In this document: in pieces, positions 7,786-16,815 of the stretch
Position numbering within the stretch: position 1 is the stretch's first letter
Layout: every line of letters begins with the position of its first letter
DNA from: an uncultured Blautia sp.
Lineage (GTDB): Bacteria; Bacillota; Clostridia; Lachnospirales; Lachnospiraceae
NCBI GenBank assembly: GCA_900540785.1
Contig: UQHF01000003.1
Location: 115,770 to 179,769, forward strand
Reading direction: 5' to 3'
DNA: 64,000 nt
Program-made: the position numbers and the translations under genes
The notes under the pieces: generated by a model
Database searches by the model: none
What the model saw: only the letters and a program-made list of their open reading frames with translations
Told to the model about the DNA's origin: nothing

Positions 7786-9291
7786 ATGGCAGAATATAGA
7801 TTGGAAATGCGTGGAGTAAGCAAAAGCTTTCCAGGCGTTAAGGCTCTTGATAAAGTAAACCTGAAAATCCGTCCAGGCACAGTTCATGCGCTGATGGGCG
7901 AGAACGGAGCCGGTAAATCCACCCTTATGAAATGTCTGTTTGGAATCTATCACATGGATGAAGGGGAAGTCTTTGTCGATGGCGAGAAGGTAAATATCCA
8001 GAATCCGGATGAAGCATTACATAAAGGTCTTGCTATGGTGCATCAGGAGCTTCAGCCGATTCCGGAGCGTACAATCGCAGAAAATATGTACCTTGGTCGT
8101 TTTCCGCTGAAATCTTTTGGTCCGATTAAAGTGATCGACCATAAAACAATGAATGAAGAGGCAAAAAAATGGCTGGAGAATGTAAAAATGCCATTTGACC
8201 CAAGAAAAAAACTTGGTCATTTATCCATTTCCCAGATGCAGTCTATCGAGATCGCAAAGGCTGTTTCTCAGGAAGCAAAACTGATTATTCTTGACGAGCC
8301 GACTTCTTCCTTAACAGATAATGAGGTAGAAGCGTTATTCAGAATTGTTCGTGACTTACGAGACAGAGGAGTATCCTTTGTATTTATTTCTCATAAGATG
8401 GCAGAGCTTCGCCAGATTTCAGATGATATTACAATCATGCGAGATGGTGGTTATGTTGGTACATGGGAAATGAAAAACATCAGCGATGATGAAATTGTAA
8501 AACAGATGGTTGGTCGTGAGCTTACCAATATTTATCCTCCTCTTGATAATGAGCCGGGAGAAGTTCTTCTTGAAGTAAATAATTTTACAAGTATTTATGA
8601 TAACTCCTTTAAGGACTGTTCCTTTAAGCTGAGGAGAGGAGAAATTCTTGGATTTGGAGGACTTGTAGGCGCACAGCGTACAGAGCTTATGGAGGCAATC
8701 TTCGGTATCCGTCATATTACAAGCGGAGAAGTGAAGTTAAACGGCAAAAAGCTGGATATTAAACGTCCTCAGGACGCTATTAACAGCGGTATCGGTATGA
8801 TTACAGAGGACCGCCGTGGTTCCGGTATCCTCGGCTGTCTGTCGATTGCAGATAACGTATCCATCGCTTCCCTGAATCAATATCTGGAAGCAGGAATTAA
8901 ACTGAATAAGAAAAAAATTGAGGAACTTGTTCAGGATAATGTTGCAAAACTGAGTATTAAAACTCCAAGCAGTAAGACTCTGATCCAGTCTCTTTCCGGT
9001 GGTAACCAGCAGAAGGTTATTATTTCCCGCTGGCTTGCAAATAATCCGGACGTCCTTATCATGGACGAGCCTACACGTGGTATTGACGTAGGTGCAAAAT
9101 ACGAGATTTATCAGATTATGATCGACCTGGCAAAACAGGGAAAAGGAATCATCATGATTTCTTCTGAGATGCCTGAGTTACTTGGTGTATCAAACCGCGT
9201 TATGGTTATGTGTAATGGTAAAATTACAGGTGAAGTTTCCGGTAATGAAATGACTCAGGAAAATGTTATGCACTATGCAACACAGTTCTAA
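7786..9291 (+). CDS. mglA: Galactose/sugar ABC transporter ATPase
   Basis: A 501-residue double ABC ATPase of the MglA/RbsA type. The first domain has Walker A GENGAGKST, signature near LSISQMQ and Walker B LIILDEPTSSL. The second has a degenerate Walker A (GLVGAQRTE, no lysine), signature LSGGNQQK and Walker B VLIMDEPTRGID; a weak second site is normal for this family. It powers sugar import with MglB and MglC. The ATG at 7786 (MAEYRLEM) is preferred because AAAGGAGAGAG lies just upstream; an ATG at 7768 lies before that site. The gene is 17 bp before mglC. Confidence 0.94.
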   Translation: MAEYRLEMRGVSKSFPGVKALDKVNLKIRPGTVHALMGENGAGKSTLMKCLFGIYHMDEGEVFVDGEKVNIQNPDEALHKGLAMVHQELQPIPERTIAENMYLGRFPLKSFGPIKVIDHKTMNEEAKKWLENVKMPFDPRKKLGHLSISQMQSIEIAKAVSQEAKLIILDEPTSSLTDNEVEALFRIVRDLRDRGVSFVFISHKMAELRQISDDITIMRDGGYVGTWEMKNISDDEIVKQMVGRELTNIYPPLDNEPGEVLLEVNNFTSIYDNSFKDCSFKLRRGEILGFGGLVGAQRTELMEAIFGIRHITSGEVKLNGKKLDIKRPQDAINSGIGMITEDRRGSGILGCLSIADNVSIASLNQYLEAGIKLNKKKIEELVQDNVAKLSIKTPSSKTLIQSLSGGNQQKVIISRWLANNPDVLIMDEPTRGIDVGAKYEIYQIMIDLAKQGKGIIMISSEMPELLGVSNRVMVMCNGKITGEVSGNEMTQENVMHYATQF

Positions 9292-9308
9292 GAGAGGGAG
9301 GAGAAACA

Positions 9309-10298
9309 ATGGATAAGTCAAAAAAATTTGATTTGAAAAAACTTTTACTTGACAATGGTATTATTGTACTGTTAATGCTTCTTGTAGTTTATGTAAGTAT
9401 TATCAGTCCTAACTTCAGAAGTTTTCGTAATATTATGAACCTTGCAATCAACGCAGCGCCTCGTGTTATTATCGCGCTTGGTGTCAGCGCCTGTCTGATC
9501 ACAAAAGGTACTGACCTTTCTGCAGGACGTTCTGTTGGTTTAAGTGCCTGCCTTGCTGGTATCATGCTTCAGAAACCAGATGCAGCAGGTAAAGTATGGC
9601 CGGATTTCCCACAGTTAAATGTATGGGTAGTTCTTCTGATCGTTGTTGCGATCAGTATGGTATTCGGTCTTGTAAATGGTATTGTTATTTCTTATCTGAA
9701 CGTACCTGCATTTATCGGTACACTTGGTATGCAGATGATCGTTTATGGTATTGCACAGCTTATCACAAATAACGTTCCGATTGGTGGATACCGTGCAGAC
9801 TATATTGCAGTAACACAGGGTAAGGTTGGTCCAATCCCGTTACTGTTCATCTATCTGATCATTGCAGCAGTTATTTTCTGGTTTATTTACAACTATACAC
9901 GTCATGGAAAATATATGTATGCAATCGGTGGAAACGAAGTTGCAGCAGAGGTTTCCGGTGTTAATGTTAAGAAAACAAAAATTATCATTTATGTAACAGC
10001 AGCAGCTATGTATGCAATCGCAGGTTTCCTTCTTGGTGGTAAATCCGGTGGTGCATCCACTATGATGGGTAACGGTTACGAGCTGGAAGCAATCGCAGCT
10101 TGTACAATCGGTGGTGTATCTGTAAACGGTGGTATTGGTAAAGTATCCGGTGTTATCATCGGTGTAGCAGTATTCGAGCTTCTGAAATCTGCTCTTCAGT
10201 TCTTAGGACTGAACCCGAACTTACAGTTCATCGCACAGGGTGTCGTTATCGTTGTTGCTATCGCACTTGATATTCGTAAATACATTACTAAAAAATAA
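9309..10298 (+). CDS. mglC: Galactose/methylgalactoside ABC transporter permease
   Basis: A 329-residue membrane protein of the RbsC/MglC (BPD_transp_2) family, with about ten hydrophobic segments. Typical blocks include TKGTDLSAGRSVGLSACLAG in the first half and the EAIAACTIGGVSVNGGIGK loop that contacts the ATPase. It forms the channel of the mglBAC importer. RBS AGGGAGGAG is just upstream of the ATG. Codon use matches mglB, consistent with one highly expressed operon. It is the last gene before a terminator. Confidence 0.94.
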   Translation: MDKSKKFDLKKLLLDNGIIVLLMLLVVYVSIISPNFRSFRNIMNLAINAAPRVIIALGVSACLITKGTDLSAGRSVGLSACLAGIMLQKPDAAGKVWPDFPQLNVWVVLLIVVAISMVFGLVNGIVISYLNVPAFIGTLGMQMIVYGIAQLITNNVPIGGYRADYIAVTQGKVGPIPLLFIYLIIAAVIFWFIYNYTRHGKYMYAIGGNEVAAEVSGVNVKKTKIIIYVTAAAMYAIAGFLLGGKSGGASTMMGNGYELEAIAACTIGGVSVNGGIGKVSGVIIGVAVFELLKSALQFLGLNPNLQFIAQGVVIVVAIALDIRKYITKK

Positions 10299-10307
10299 TG
10301 AGAGAAT

Positions 10308-10348
10308 GAGGGGACGGGCTCGGAGTTGCGAAGCCCGCACGCCCCCTC
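10308..10348 (+). repeat. GC-rich hairpin after mglC
   Basis: GAGGGG and CGGGCT on the left pair with AGCCCG and CCCCCTC on the right. There is no T-run after it. It may protect the mglBAC 3' end; function is inferred. Confidence 0.55.
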
Positions 10349-10419
10349 AAACTCCCCTCTCGGGCACGCAGGGAAGCGAAGGCTTGGAAAGGGGAAGGGA
10401 ATAGAGGTAAAAAAGAGAA

Positions 10420-10457
10420 CAGGCGATTGGGAAGAGGACCCGACCGTCTGTTTTTTT
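10420..10457 (+). terminator. Terminator of the mglBAC operon
   Basis: An imperfect 12-bp stem starting with CAGGCGATTGGG and ending with CCCGACCGTCTG is followed by seven Ts at 10451-10457. Confidence 0.75.
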
Positions 10458-10578
10458 GTGGTAAAGTGAAGGGGAAGTAAAGGGGGTTAAACGGCGTATT
10501 TTTTGTTTTATGATATGGGGTATCGTGGTATAATAGGGGATATAAATGTGAATTTACGGAGTTGAGTGAGGTTTTTGT

Positions 10579-12213
10579 ATGGAGTTATATAATATTTTGC
10601 TTGTAGATGACGAGACAGATGTGCTGGAGGCTATGAAAAAGAAGATTGACTGGGAGGCGCTTGGTTTCTGTCTGGCAGGTACTGCGGAGAATGGACAGGA
10701 AGCGCTTGAGATGGCGGAACAGCTTCATATAGATGTGGTAATGACGGATATTAAGATGCCGTATATGGACGGTCTTACATTATGTAAGAAGTTAAAGGAA
10801 AATTACAGGAATATTAAAGTGGTGATTTATTCCGGTTTTGATGATTTTGAGTTTGCCAGAGAAGCTGTTCATCTGGAGGCGGAGGAGTATCTTTTAAAGC
10901 CCATCAGTTCAAAAGATATGGAAAATGTTTTTGGAAAGATAAAGAAGAAGCTGGATGAGGAATTTGATCAGCACAGAAACGTAAATAAGCTTTACGAATA
11001 CTACAGAAAAAGTCTTCCTGCCATGCAGGAGCAGTTTGTCATGGGTGTTCTGGAAGGAAAGATCACGGGGGAACGTCTGAAAAACATGATGGAGATGTAT
11101 GAACTTGATTTAAACTCTCCCTATTATGTAGTGGCAAATCTTTATGCGGAGGCAAATGCAAAGGAGCAGGCTGAAAAAACAACACAGCTTCTGAATCTTT
11201 CTCTTCGTGAGATGGCAGAAGATTATCTGAAGGAAAAAATGTCCTTTTACTGTATCAATTATCTTGATGAGGTAATTCTTGTATTTATGCTCCAGGAAAA
11301 AGAAGAAATAGAAAATGTATTGTATCATCTTGACCAGATATGTAAAATGGGTTCCCGTGTTCTGGACGTGCAGGTTACAGGGGCAGTAGGACAGCCCTGC
11401 AGTTCCCTGGATACTTTAATGTCTTCCTATCAGGAAGCAAAGACGGCGATGGAGTACAGGACTATCATAGGAGGAAGTCAGGTTCTTTATATCAAAGATA
11501 TTGAACCAAGTCCTCAGGATTCGGTGTCGTTTATGGAATATGATTTTCAGAATCTTGTCCGTGCTGTAAAAATTGGTGACAGAAAAGAGACGGACGAGGC
11601 AATCCAGTCTTTTATGGACAGTCTTCGAAACGGCTGTATCACACCGAACCAGTATCAGCTTATCTGTATGGAGCTTTCTACAGAACTTATGAAAATCGGA
11701 CGTTCCTATAAACTTCGTATAAAGCAGATTTTCGGTGCGGGAGAACATATTCCCTGGCAGGAGCTTTACAAACATCTCTCTGTGGACGAGCTGGAAAGCT
11801 GGCTTCGGGAAATCTGTAATAATCTACGTCATACGCTTCGTCATGAGAGAAGCGATTCCACGATCCGCCTCATAGAACAGGCAAAGGCATACATCGAGGA
11901 GCATTATAAAGAAAATGACCTTTCAGCAGAAACTCTGTGCCGCCGGCTGAACGTAAGCGCAGCTTATTTTTCTACTATTTTTAAGAAAGAAGTGGGATTA
12001 AGTTTTGTGGCATATCTTACAAAAATCAGACTGGAACACGCAGTTGAGCTTCTTCGCACAACCGAGGATAAAACGTATGTGATCGCGGAGGCAGTAGGAT
12101 ATACGGAGCCAAATTATTTTAGTTATGTTTTTAAAAAGCAGTATGGAATTTCTCCTTCAAAATACCGTGCAAACATGGCGCTGGAAACAGATAAGAAAGA
12201 GAATGAGGTATGA
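10579..12213 (+). CDS. AraC-type response regulator (YesN-like)
   Basis: A 544-residue response regulator. The N-terminal receiver domain has the acidic pair Asp10/Asp11 (LLVDDE) and phospho-acceptor Asp57 (VVMTDIKMP). A long middle region follows. The last 100 residues or so are an AraC double helix-turn-helix (ETLCRRLNVSAAYFSTIFKK, then IAEAVGYTEPNYFSYVFKKQ and ISPSKYR). It should bind DNA when phosphorylated by the next gene's kinase, most likely at the mglB promoter. Its stop overlaps the kinase start (ATGA), so the two are translated together. Confidence 0.92.
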   Translation: MELYNILLVDDETDVLEAMKKKIDWEALGFCLAGTAENGQEALEMAEQLHIDVVMTDIKMPYMDGLTLCKKLKENYRNIKVVIYSGFDDFEFAREAVHLEAEEYLLKPISSKDMENVFGKIKKKLDEEFDQHRNVNKLYEYYRKSLPAMQEQFVMGVLEGKITGERLKNMMEMYELDLNSPYYVVANLYAEANAKEQAEKTTQLLNLSLREMAEDYLKEKMSFYCINYLDEVILVFMLQEKEEIENVLYHLDQICKMGSRVLDVQVTGAVGQPCSSLDTLMSSYQEAKTAMEYRTIIGGSQVLYIKDIEPSPQDSVSFMEYDFQNLVRAVKIGDRKETDEAIQSFMDSLRNGCITPNQYQLICMELSTELMKIGRSYKLRIKQIFGAGEHIPWQELYKHLSVDELESWLREICNNLRHTLRHERSDSTIRLIEQAKAYIEEHYKENDLSAETLCRRLNVSAAYFSTIFKKEVGLSFVAYLTKIRLEHAVELLRTTEDKTYVIAEAVGYTEPNYFSYVFKKQYGISPSKYRANMALETDKKENEV

Positions 12214-14009
12214 ATTATATAAAAGAAAAGCTGAGACAGCTTGGGGAATATTTTAATCACAAGGGCATACAGTTTGTGATCGCTGCTTCTTTTACTCTGG
12301 TAGCGATTCTGGGAATGGGTTTTATCGGTGTTTTCCTGTATCAGGGATATGGAAGTGCTGCGGAAGATATGGTCTTAAGCAACAGCAAGCAGGTAATTGA
12401 TCAGGTGGAAATTAATCTGAATACCTATCTTCGAAATATGATGCGCATTTCAGATGCTGTTTATTATAATGTCATAAAAAATACAGACCTGGACGAAGAG
12501 AGTATGAGCCAGGAAATGAATCTCCTTTATGAAGTGTACAAGGACAATCTTGTGGGACTGGCGTGTTTCACAGATACGGGAGAATTGATAAGTTCTGTTC
12601 CTATGGGAAATTTAAAGGAAAATGTGGATGTGACAAAGCAGGGCTGGTTCGTGGACGCGCAGGATAAAATGGAAAATCTCCATTTTTCAGACCTTCATGT
12701 ACAGAATATTTTTGAGAACAGTACGAATCGTTATTACTGGGTGATTTCTTTAAGCCGTGGTGTGGAGCTTACGAACAGCGGAAAAATGTCAGAGGGAATC
12801 CTTCTTGTAGATATGGATTTCAGCGGAATCAGGCAGCTTTTTGCAAAGGTAAACAGCCAGAATAAGGGGTATGTGTACCTTATGGACAGCGACGGGAAAA
12901 TTATTTATCACCCCAGGCAGAATCTTATTTTTTCCAACATGATACAGGAAAATAACGAGGTGGCAAAAACGTATGAGGACGGGGCGCACAGAGAGACATT
13001 TGAAGGGGAAGACAGAATGGTTGCCGTAAAAACAGTGGGCTATACTGGCTGGAAAATTGTAAGTGTCATGCCTATGGAAAAGTTTCTGGGAGATTTCAGC
13101 AGAACAAGAACAATGGCTGTGATGATCATTATTGTGGCGATCCTTGTCATGATTTTTGCAAACCAGTTTGTGGCAGTGCGGGTGGCGAAACCATTAAGAA
13201 GTCTGGAAGATTCTCTTACAGGAATCGGTATAGACAGAGAGCCTCAGATTTATATCGGAGGACCACCGGAAATCCAGCATCTGGGAGAGACGATCCGCTC
13301 TATGGTAGAGCAGCTCCGTCAGCTTACAGACGATATTGTGAAGGAACAGGAAGAAAAAAGAAAAAGTGAGCTTGATGCACTGCAGTCACAGATCAACCCG
13401 CATTTTCTCTATAATACCCTGGATTCTATTATGTGGATGATAGAGGCAGAAAAATATGACGATGCGATTTCTATGGTGCAGGCTCTTTCCAGACTTTTCC
13501 GGATCAGCCTTTCCAAAGGGAAAAATATCATTACAGTAGGAGAGGAGCTGCAGCATGCAAAGAATTATCTTGATATTCAGAAATACAGGTACAAAAATAA
13601 ATTTACCTCTTATTTTGAAATAGAGGAGGGAATTGAAAAGTATAAAACCATTAAATTGATCATTCAGCCGCTCATAGAAAATGCTATTTACTACGGAATG
13701 GAATATATGGACGGCGATGGTGAGATTTATGTGCGGGCATATACAAAAGAGCAGGATTTGTTTATCGAGGTGGAAGATAATGGTCTTGGAATGCAGAAAG
13801 AGCAGGTGGAAAGTCTTCTTACAGACGGAACAAGAATCCGCAGCAAAGGCTCCGGTATTGGAATCCGAAATGTACATCAGAGAATCCAGCTTTATTTTGG
13901 AGCAGAGTATGGGCTTGAGATTTTAAGTGAGCCTGATGAGGGAACAATGGTGCGCATTCATTTGCCGAAGACAGAGAATATGGAAGAAAAGAAGAAAGAG
14001 GAGCAGTAA
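12210..14009 (+). CDS. YesM-type sensor histidine kinase
   Basis: A 599-residue membrane kinase. One membrane segment lies near residues 20-45, a Cache-like extracellular sensor follows, a second membrane segment (MAVMIIIVAILVMIFA) lies near 305-325, then HAMP. The phospho-acceptor His is in LQSQINPHFLYNTLDSI (His_kinase family), followed by an ATPase domain with PLIENAIYYG, DNGLGM and GSGIGIRN. It phosphorylates the preceding response regulator. In related clostridial systems such kinases work with a sugar-binding protein outside the cell, and here two follow. It ends directly against the next start codon. Confidence 0.93.
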   Translation: MNYIKEKLRQLGEYFNHKGIQFVIAASFTLVAILGMGFIGVFLYQGYGSAAEDMVLSNSKQVIDQVEINLNTYLRNMMRISDAVYYNVIKNTDLDEESMSQEMNLLYEVYKDNLVGLACFTDTGELISSVPMGNLKENVDVTKQGWFVDAQDKMENLHFSDLHVQNIFENSTNRYYWVISLSRGVELTNSGKMSEGILLVDMDFSGIRQLFAKVNSQNKGYVYLMDSDGKIIYHPRQNLIFSNMIQENNEVAKTYEDGAHRETFEGEDRMVAVKTVGYTGWKIVSVMPMEKFLGDFSRTRTMAVMIIIVAILVMIFANQFVAVRVAKPLRSLEDSLTGIGIDREPQIYIGGPPEIQHLGETIRSMVEQLRQLTDDIVKEQEEKRKSELDALQSQINPHFLYNTLDSIMWMIEAEKYDDAISMVQALSRLFRISLSKGKNIITVGEELQHAKNYLDIQKYRYKNKFTSYFEIEEGIEKYKTIKLIIQPLIENAIYYGMEYMDGDGEIYVRAYTKEQDLFIEVEDNGLGMQKEQVESLLTDGTRIRSKGSGIGIRNVHQRIQLYFGAEYGLEILSEPDEGTMVRIHLPKTENMEEKKKEEQ

Positions 14010-15023
14010 ATGGGAAGGCTTAAATACTGGAGAGGATTTATTGTTGCACTGGCAGCCGTGACAGTTCTCAGCGTTGTTTATTATTATGGTGCAATTCACA
14101 AAAATAAAAACACAGAACAGCCTCTGTACTCTGTTGTTCTTTATGAAGACAATCCAAACGAATGGAGCACGCTTATGGAGGGGATTGATCAGGCAGAGAA
14201 GGATTTTGAGGTGGACATACGATATGTGACTATGGGAAATGCCAGGACAGCAAAAGAGCAGATGGATATGATAAATCGGGAAGTTCAGGACGGGGCGGAC
14301 GGGATTCTTCTGGCTGCTGTTGACAGCGAGGGGCTTGGGAAATATCTGAAGGACAGCGGAATTTCTGTTCCGGTTGTGACAGTTGAAACAGGAATAGAAA
14401 GTGAAATGCCAAAGACAGAAGCGCATATCAGCGCAGATAATTATGCTATGGGGCAGATGCTGGGAGAAAAGATTCTGGAAGATATGGAAAAAGAGGGAAA
14501 AAAGGAAACTGTGGCTGTCATAAGAGAATATATGGAGCGGGAGAGTGTAAAGAAAAGGTACGAAGGACTTATGGACACTCTTCACGCAGGCGGAGTGGAA
14601 ACAGTGGCGCGTTCCCGGCAGGAAGGAGATTTCAGTTTAAGTCTGTATATCGGCGGAGTGATGCGGGAATATCGTTATATTGCAGCTCTTGACAAGTATA
14701 CGACGGAGGAGGCTGCAAAAGCTCAGGATCAGTATCGTTATGAATTCGACCGTACAGTTGCCCCTGTTCCAACAAAACGGGAGCTTGTAAAGGTTTATGG
14801 GATAGGAAATACAGCGCAGACAGTCAGTGACCTTGATAATGGAAAGACAGAGGCACTTGTATATCAGAATGAATTTAATATGGGGTACAATGGAATCAAA
14901 GCTCTTGTAGAAAAGCAGAAAAAAGGATATGTGGCGGAAGAGTACGATATTATGTATAAGCTTGTTACAAGGGAGACTTTATATGAGTCGGAAAACGAAC
15001 GTCTTCTGTTTTCCAACCAATAG
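14010..15023 (+). CDS. Membrane-anchored sugar-binding protein, probable co-sensor
   Basis: A 337-residue periplasmic-binding-protein-like protein (RbsB/LacI-type fold) with a single N-terminal membrane segment (FIVALAAVTVLSVVYYYGA) and no cleavage site or lipobox. The fold is suggested by DGILLAAVDSEGLGKYL, ISVPVVTVETGI and ISADNYAMGQMLGEKILEDM. It starts one base after the kinase stop codon. The anchoring and position suggest it presents a sugar to the kinase rather than feeding the importer, like XylFII with LytS in Clostridium beijerinckii. That role is inference. It is diverged from MglB: I see no calcium loop. Confidence 0.75.
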   Translation: MGRLKYWRGFIVALAAVTVLSVVYYYGAIHKNKNTEQPLYSVVLYEDNPNEWSTLMEGIDQAEKDFEVDIRYVTMGNARTAKEQMDMINREVQDGADGILLAAVDSEGLGKYLKDSGISVPVVTVETGIESEMPKTEAHISADNYAMGQMLGEKILEDMEKEGKKETVAVIREYMERESVKKRYEGLMDTLHAGGVETVARSRQEGDFSLSLYIGGVMREYRYIAALDKYTTEEAAKAQDQYRYEFDRTVAPVPTKRELVKVYGIGNTAQTVSDLDNGKTEALVYQNEFNMGYNGIKALVEKQKKGYVAEEYDIMYKLVTRETLYESENERLLFSNQ

Positions 15024-15039
15024 CAATAGGAGGACGAAT

Positions 15040-16104
15040 ATGAAAAAAGTGCAGAGAGAGGCAGGGATTTTTGCTGTCTTTGCAGGGGTGGCTCTTATAT
15101 GCGGCTGTGGAAAGCCGGGAACAGGTAAGGAGGAAAAGGAAAGCCTCAAAATAGGGATCAGCGTGTATGATCAGTACGATACGTTTGTGTCTGAGATGGT
15201 GTCCAGTTTTCAGGACTACGCAAAAGAGAAGGAAAAAGAGTGGGGGATCCCCATTACACTGGAAATAAAAAGCGCAAAAAACAGCCAGATTGTACAGAAC
15301 GACCAGATGGATGATTTTATAGGGGACGATTTCGATATTGTGTGCATTAATCTGGTGGACAGAACAGACGCCTCCACCATTATTGAAAAAGCAAAAAGCA
15401 GTGATATTCCGGTTATTTTTTTTAACAGAGAGCTTGTGGAAGAAGACCTGGAACGGTGGGATAAGCTGTATTATGTGGGGGCGGACGCTTTTGAGTCCGG
15501 ACAGATGCAGGGGGAAATTCTTGTAGATGAGTGCAGGAAAAATTTTAAAAGCATTGATAAAAATGGAGACGGCATTCTCCAGTATGTGATGCTCGAGGGA
15601 GAAGCCGGGCATAATGATTCTATGGTACGGAGTATGGCAGTTATTAATGAAGTTACAGACAGCGGGTATCTTGTGGAGAAGCTGGAGGACGGAATTGCAA
15701 ACTGGAACAGAGACCAGGCAGCAAATAAAATGAAACAGTTTCTGGAAGCTTACGGAGATGAAATCGAGGTTGTATTTGCAAACAATGACGATATGGCTCT
15801 GGGCGCTATCGATACTCTGAAGGATTTCGGAATGAGCGAATCCGATGAAAACTGGCCTGTAGTGCTTGGAATTGATGGAACCGTGGTAGGGCTTGACGCT
15901 GTAAAAAAAGGAGAAATGCTGGGAACGGTTTTAAATGATTTCAGAGGGCAGGCACAGGGAATGCTGGAGCTTGCCTATTCCATAAAAACAGAAAAACCCC
16001 TTCCGGAAGAATTTGAGCTTTCCGATGGAAAATATATCCGCCTGCCGTATAAAATTGTGACGGAGGATAATTTAGGGGAAGTGCAGATGGAATTAATGGA
16101 ATAA
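15040..16104 (+). CDS. Second galactose-type substrate-binding lipoprotein
   Basis: A 354-residue MglB paralogue. The N-terminus has a lipoprotein signal with ICGC before KPGTG, unlike the first MglB. It keeps the calcium loop (DKNGDGILQ), NWNRDQAANKM, FANNDDMALGAID and LGIDGTVVGLDA. The ATG at 15040 has AGGAGG seven bases upstream. It is the last gene of the regulator-kinase-binding-protein run, 17 bp after its neighbour. It may be a low-abundance sensor or scout protein for the kinase, or an extra importer subunit; codon use is ordinary, not of the highly expressed type seen in mglB. Confidence 0.88.
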   Translation: MKKVQREAGIFAVFAGVALICGCGKPGTGKEEKESLKIGISVYDQYDTFVSEMVSSFQDYAKEKEKEWGIPITLEIKSAKNSQIVQNDQMDDFIGDDFDIVCINLVDRTDASTIIEKAKSSDIPVIFFNRELVEEDLERWDKLYYVGADAFESGQMQGEILVDECRKNFKSIDKNGDGILQYVMLEGEAGHNDSMVRSMAVINEVTDSGYLVEKLEDGIANWNRDQAANKMKQFLEAYGDEIEVVFANNDDMALGAIDTLKDFGMSESDENWPVVLGIDGTVVGLDAVKKGEMLGTVLNDFRGQAQGMLELAYSIKTEKPLPEEFELSDGKYIRLPYKIVTEDNLGEVQMELME

Positions 16105-16120
16105 GAAAATGAAGAAGTAC

Positions 16121-16304
16121 GCCGCAGGCAGCGTAAGCAATCACGTGACACGCTTCGGTTTCGGATTTTTCCTGCGCGTTTATGTGTGTCTGTTCCGCAA
16201 ACTCGACCTTCGGTCTCAGACAGTGCGGAACAGCCACGCAGCGCAGTCAAAATCTTCGAAATCCTCGCTATCGTCCCTGTGATTCTGCTTACGCTGTCTG
16301 CGGC
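16121..16304. repeat. Large nested palindrome 1
   Basis: The outer arms (16121-16144 and 16279-16304) pair as GCCGCAG, CAGCGTAAGCA and the CAC/GTG ends, with one or two bulges. An inner perfect stem pairs CTGTTCCGCA (16190-16199) with TGCGGAACAG (16224-16233). A T-rich stretch follows. The DNA can fold into a single branched hairpin of about 185 nt. It could be a mobile palindromic unit or a structured RNA, and could also end the upstream transcript. Confidence 0.7.
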
Positions 16305-16462
16305 TGTATTTTTTATTTTTGAAGGATTATTGTCGTACAAATATAAGCAGCAGAGGAGGGGAATGTATCGTAGGAATGAAAGTACTACGGGAGTGAAAGT
16401 ATAGCAGAAATAAACGTATAGCAGAAAGGAAAAGATTTCCGGGGTGAGGTATTCTCTTTTGC

Positions 16463-16671
16463 TGTGAACTTTACAGGTACGTCTATCCGCTTTTCCGGGA
16501 GGAACTTTGGAAGATTTTTGCAGATTTGCGAGCATAGCAGATACAGAAAGCATCTGTCTGAGCCTGACAAGGCGAGTTATGCTTTCTGTATTGAATATGC
16601 GGCGCAGCAAATCAAAAAAATCGACAGTTCCGCTCGGAAATGCGGATAACCGTACCGTAAACTTTACCACG
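16463..16671. repeat. Large imperfect palindrome 2
   Basis: The left arm (16463-16553) and right arm (16579-16671) are about 90 bp each and match along most of their length, including ACTTTAC, GGTACG, TATCCGC, GATTTTT, GATTTGC and ATACAGAAAGCAT. The loop is about 25 nt. No gene is carried. It looks like a member of a dispersed palindromic repeat family; an AGATTTGC core is shared with the palindrome at 62631-62712. Confidence 0.75.
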
Positions 16672-16678
16672 GATCCAT

Positions 16679-16753
16679 TTTACATTTCTGCCAAATGTTT
16701 AACCTCCATTTAACGAAAGCAGGACAGCAGGTTTTATATACTTCCGCTATAAT
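16679..16753 (+). promoter_or_regulatory. Pho-box-like repeats and -10 box upstream of alkaline phosphatase
   Basis: Two TTTAAC hexamers (16698-16703 and 16709-16714) are separated by 5 nt, so they repeat every 11 bp, as in the PhoP-binding Pho boxes of Bacillus. A weaker TTTACA lies at 16679. A TATAAT follows at 16748-16753 with no good -35 box, as expected for an activator-dependent promoter. Phosphate control of the next gene is inferred from this and the gene's product. Confidence 0.6.
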
Positions 16754-16815
16754 TCTCCTTGTCAGAAACGAAACAGTATTATTTTTGAAAAAGAGATGAC
16801 GAGGAGAAAAAGATT

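Larger units (their letters stand above)
10299..10578. other. Gap between mglC and the regulator gene
   Basis: This 280-bp gap has no gene. It contains a GC-rich hairpin, a terminator and a possible promoter for the response regulator: TATAAT at 10529-10534 with a weak TTTATG 16 nt upstream. The GC-rich stretch 10308-10400 stands out from its neighbours. Confidence 0.6.
16105..16815. other. 711-bp region without a gene, two large palindromes and a Pho-type promoter
   Basis: No open frame here has a ribosome site or family resemblance. The stretch holds two long imperfect palindromes (16121-16304 and 16463-16671), a plain A/G-rich stretch between them with three AGTATAGCAGAAA-like pieces, and finally the alkaline phosphatase promoter. 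The small open frames inside the palindromes are by-products of the inverted repeat. Confidence 0.7.

Noticed and set aside
15975..16670. Minus-strand open frame of 231 codons across the palindromic region
   Set aside because: It joins antisense of the second MglB gene to the two palindromes; no start signal and no family pattern.
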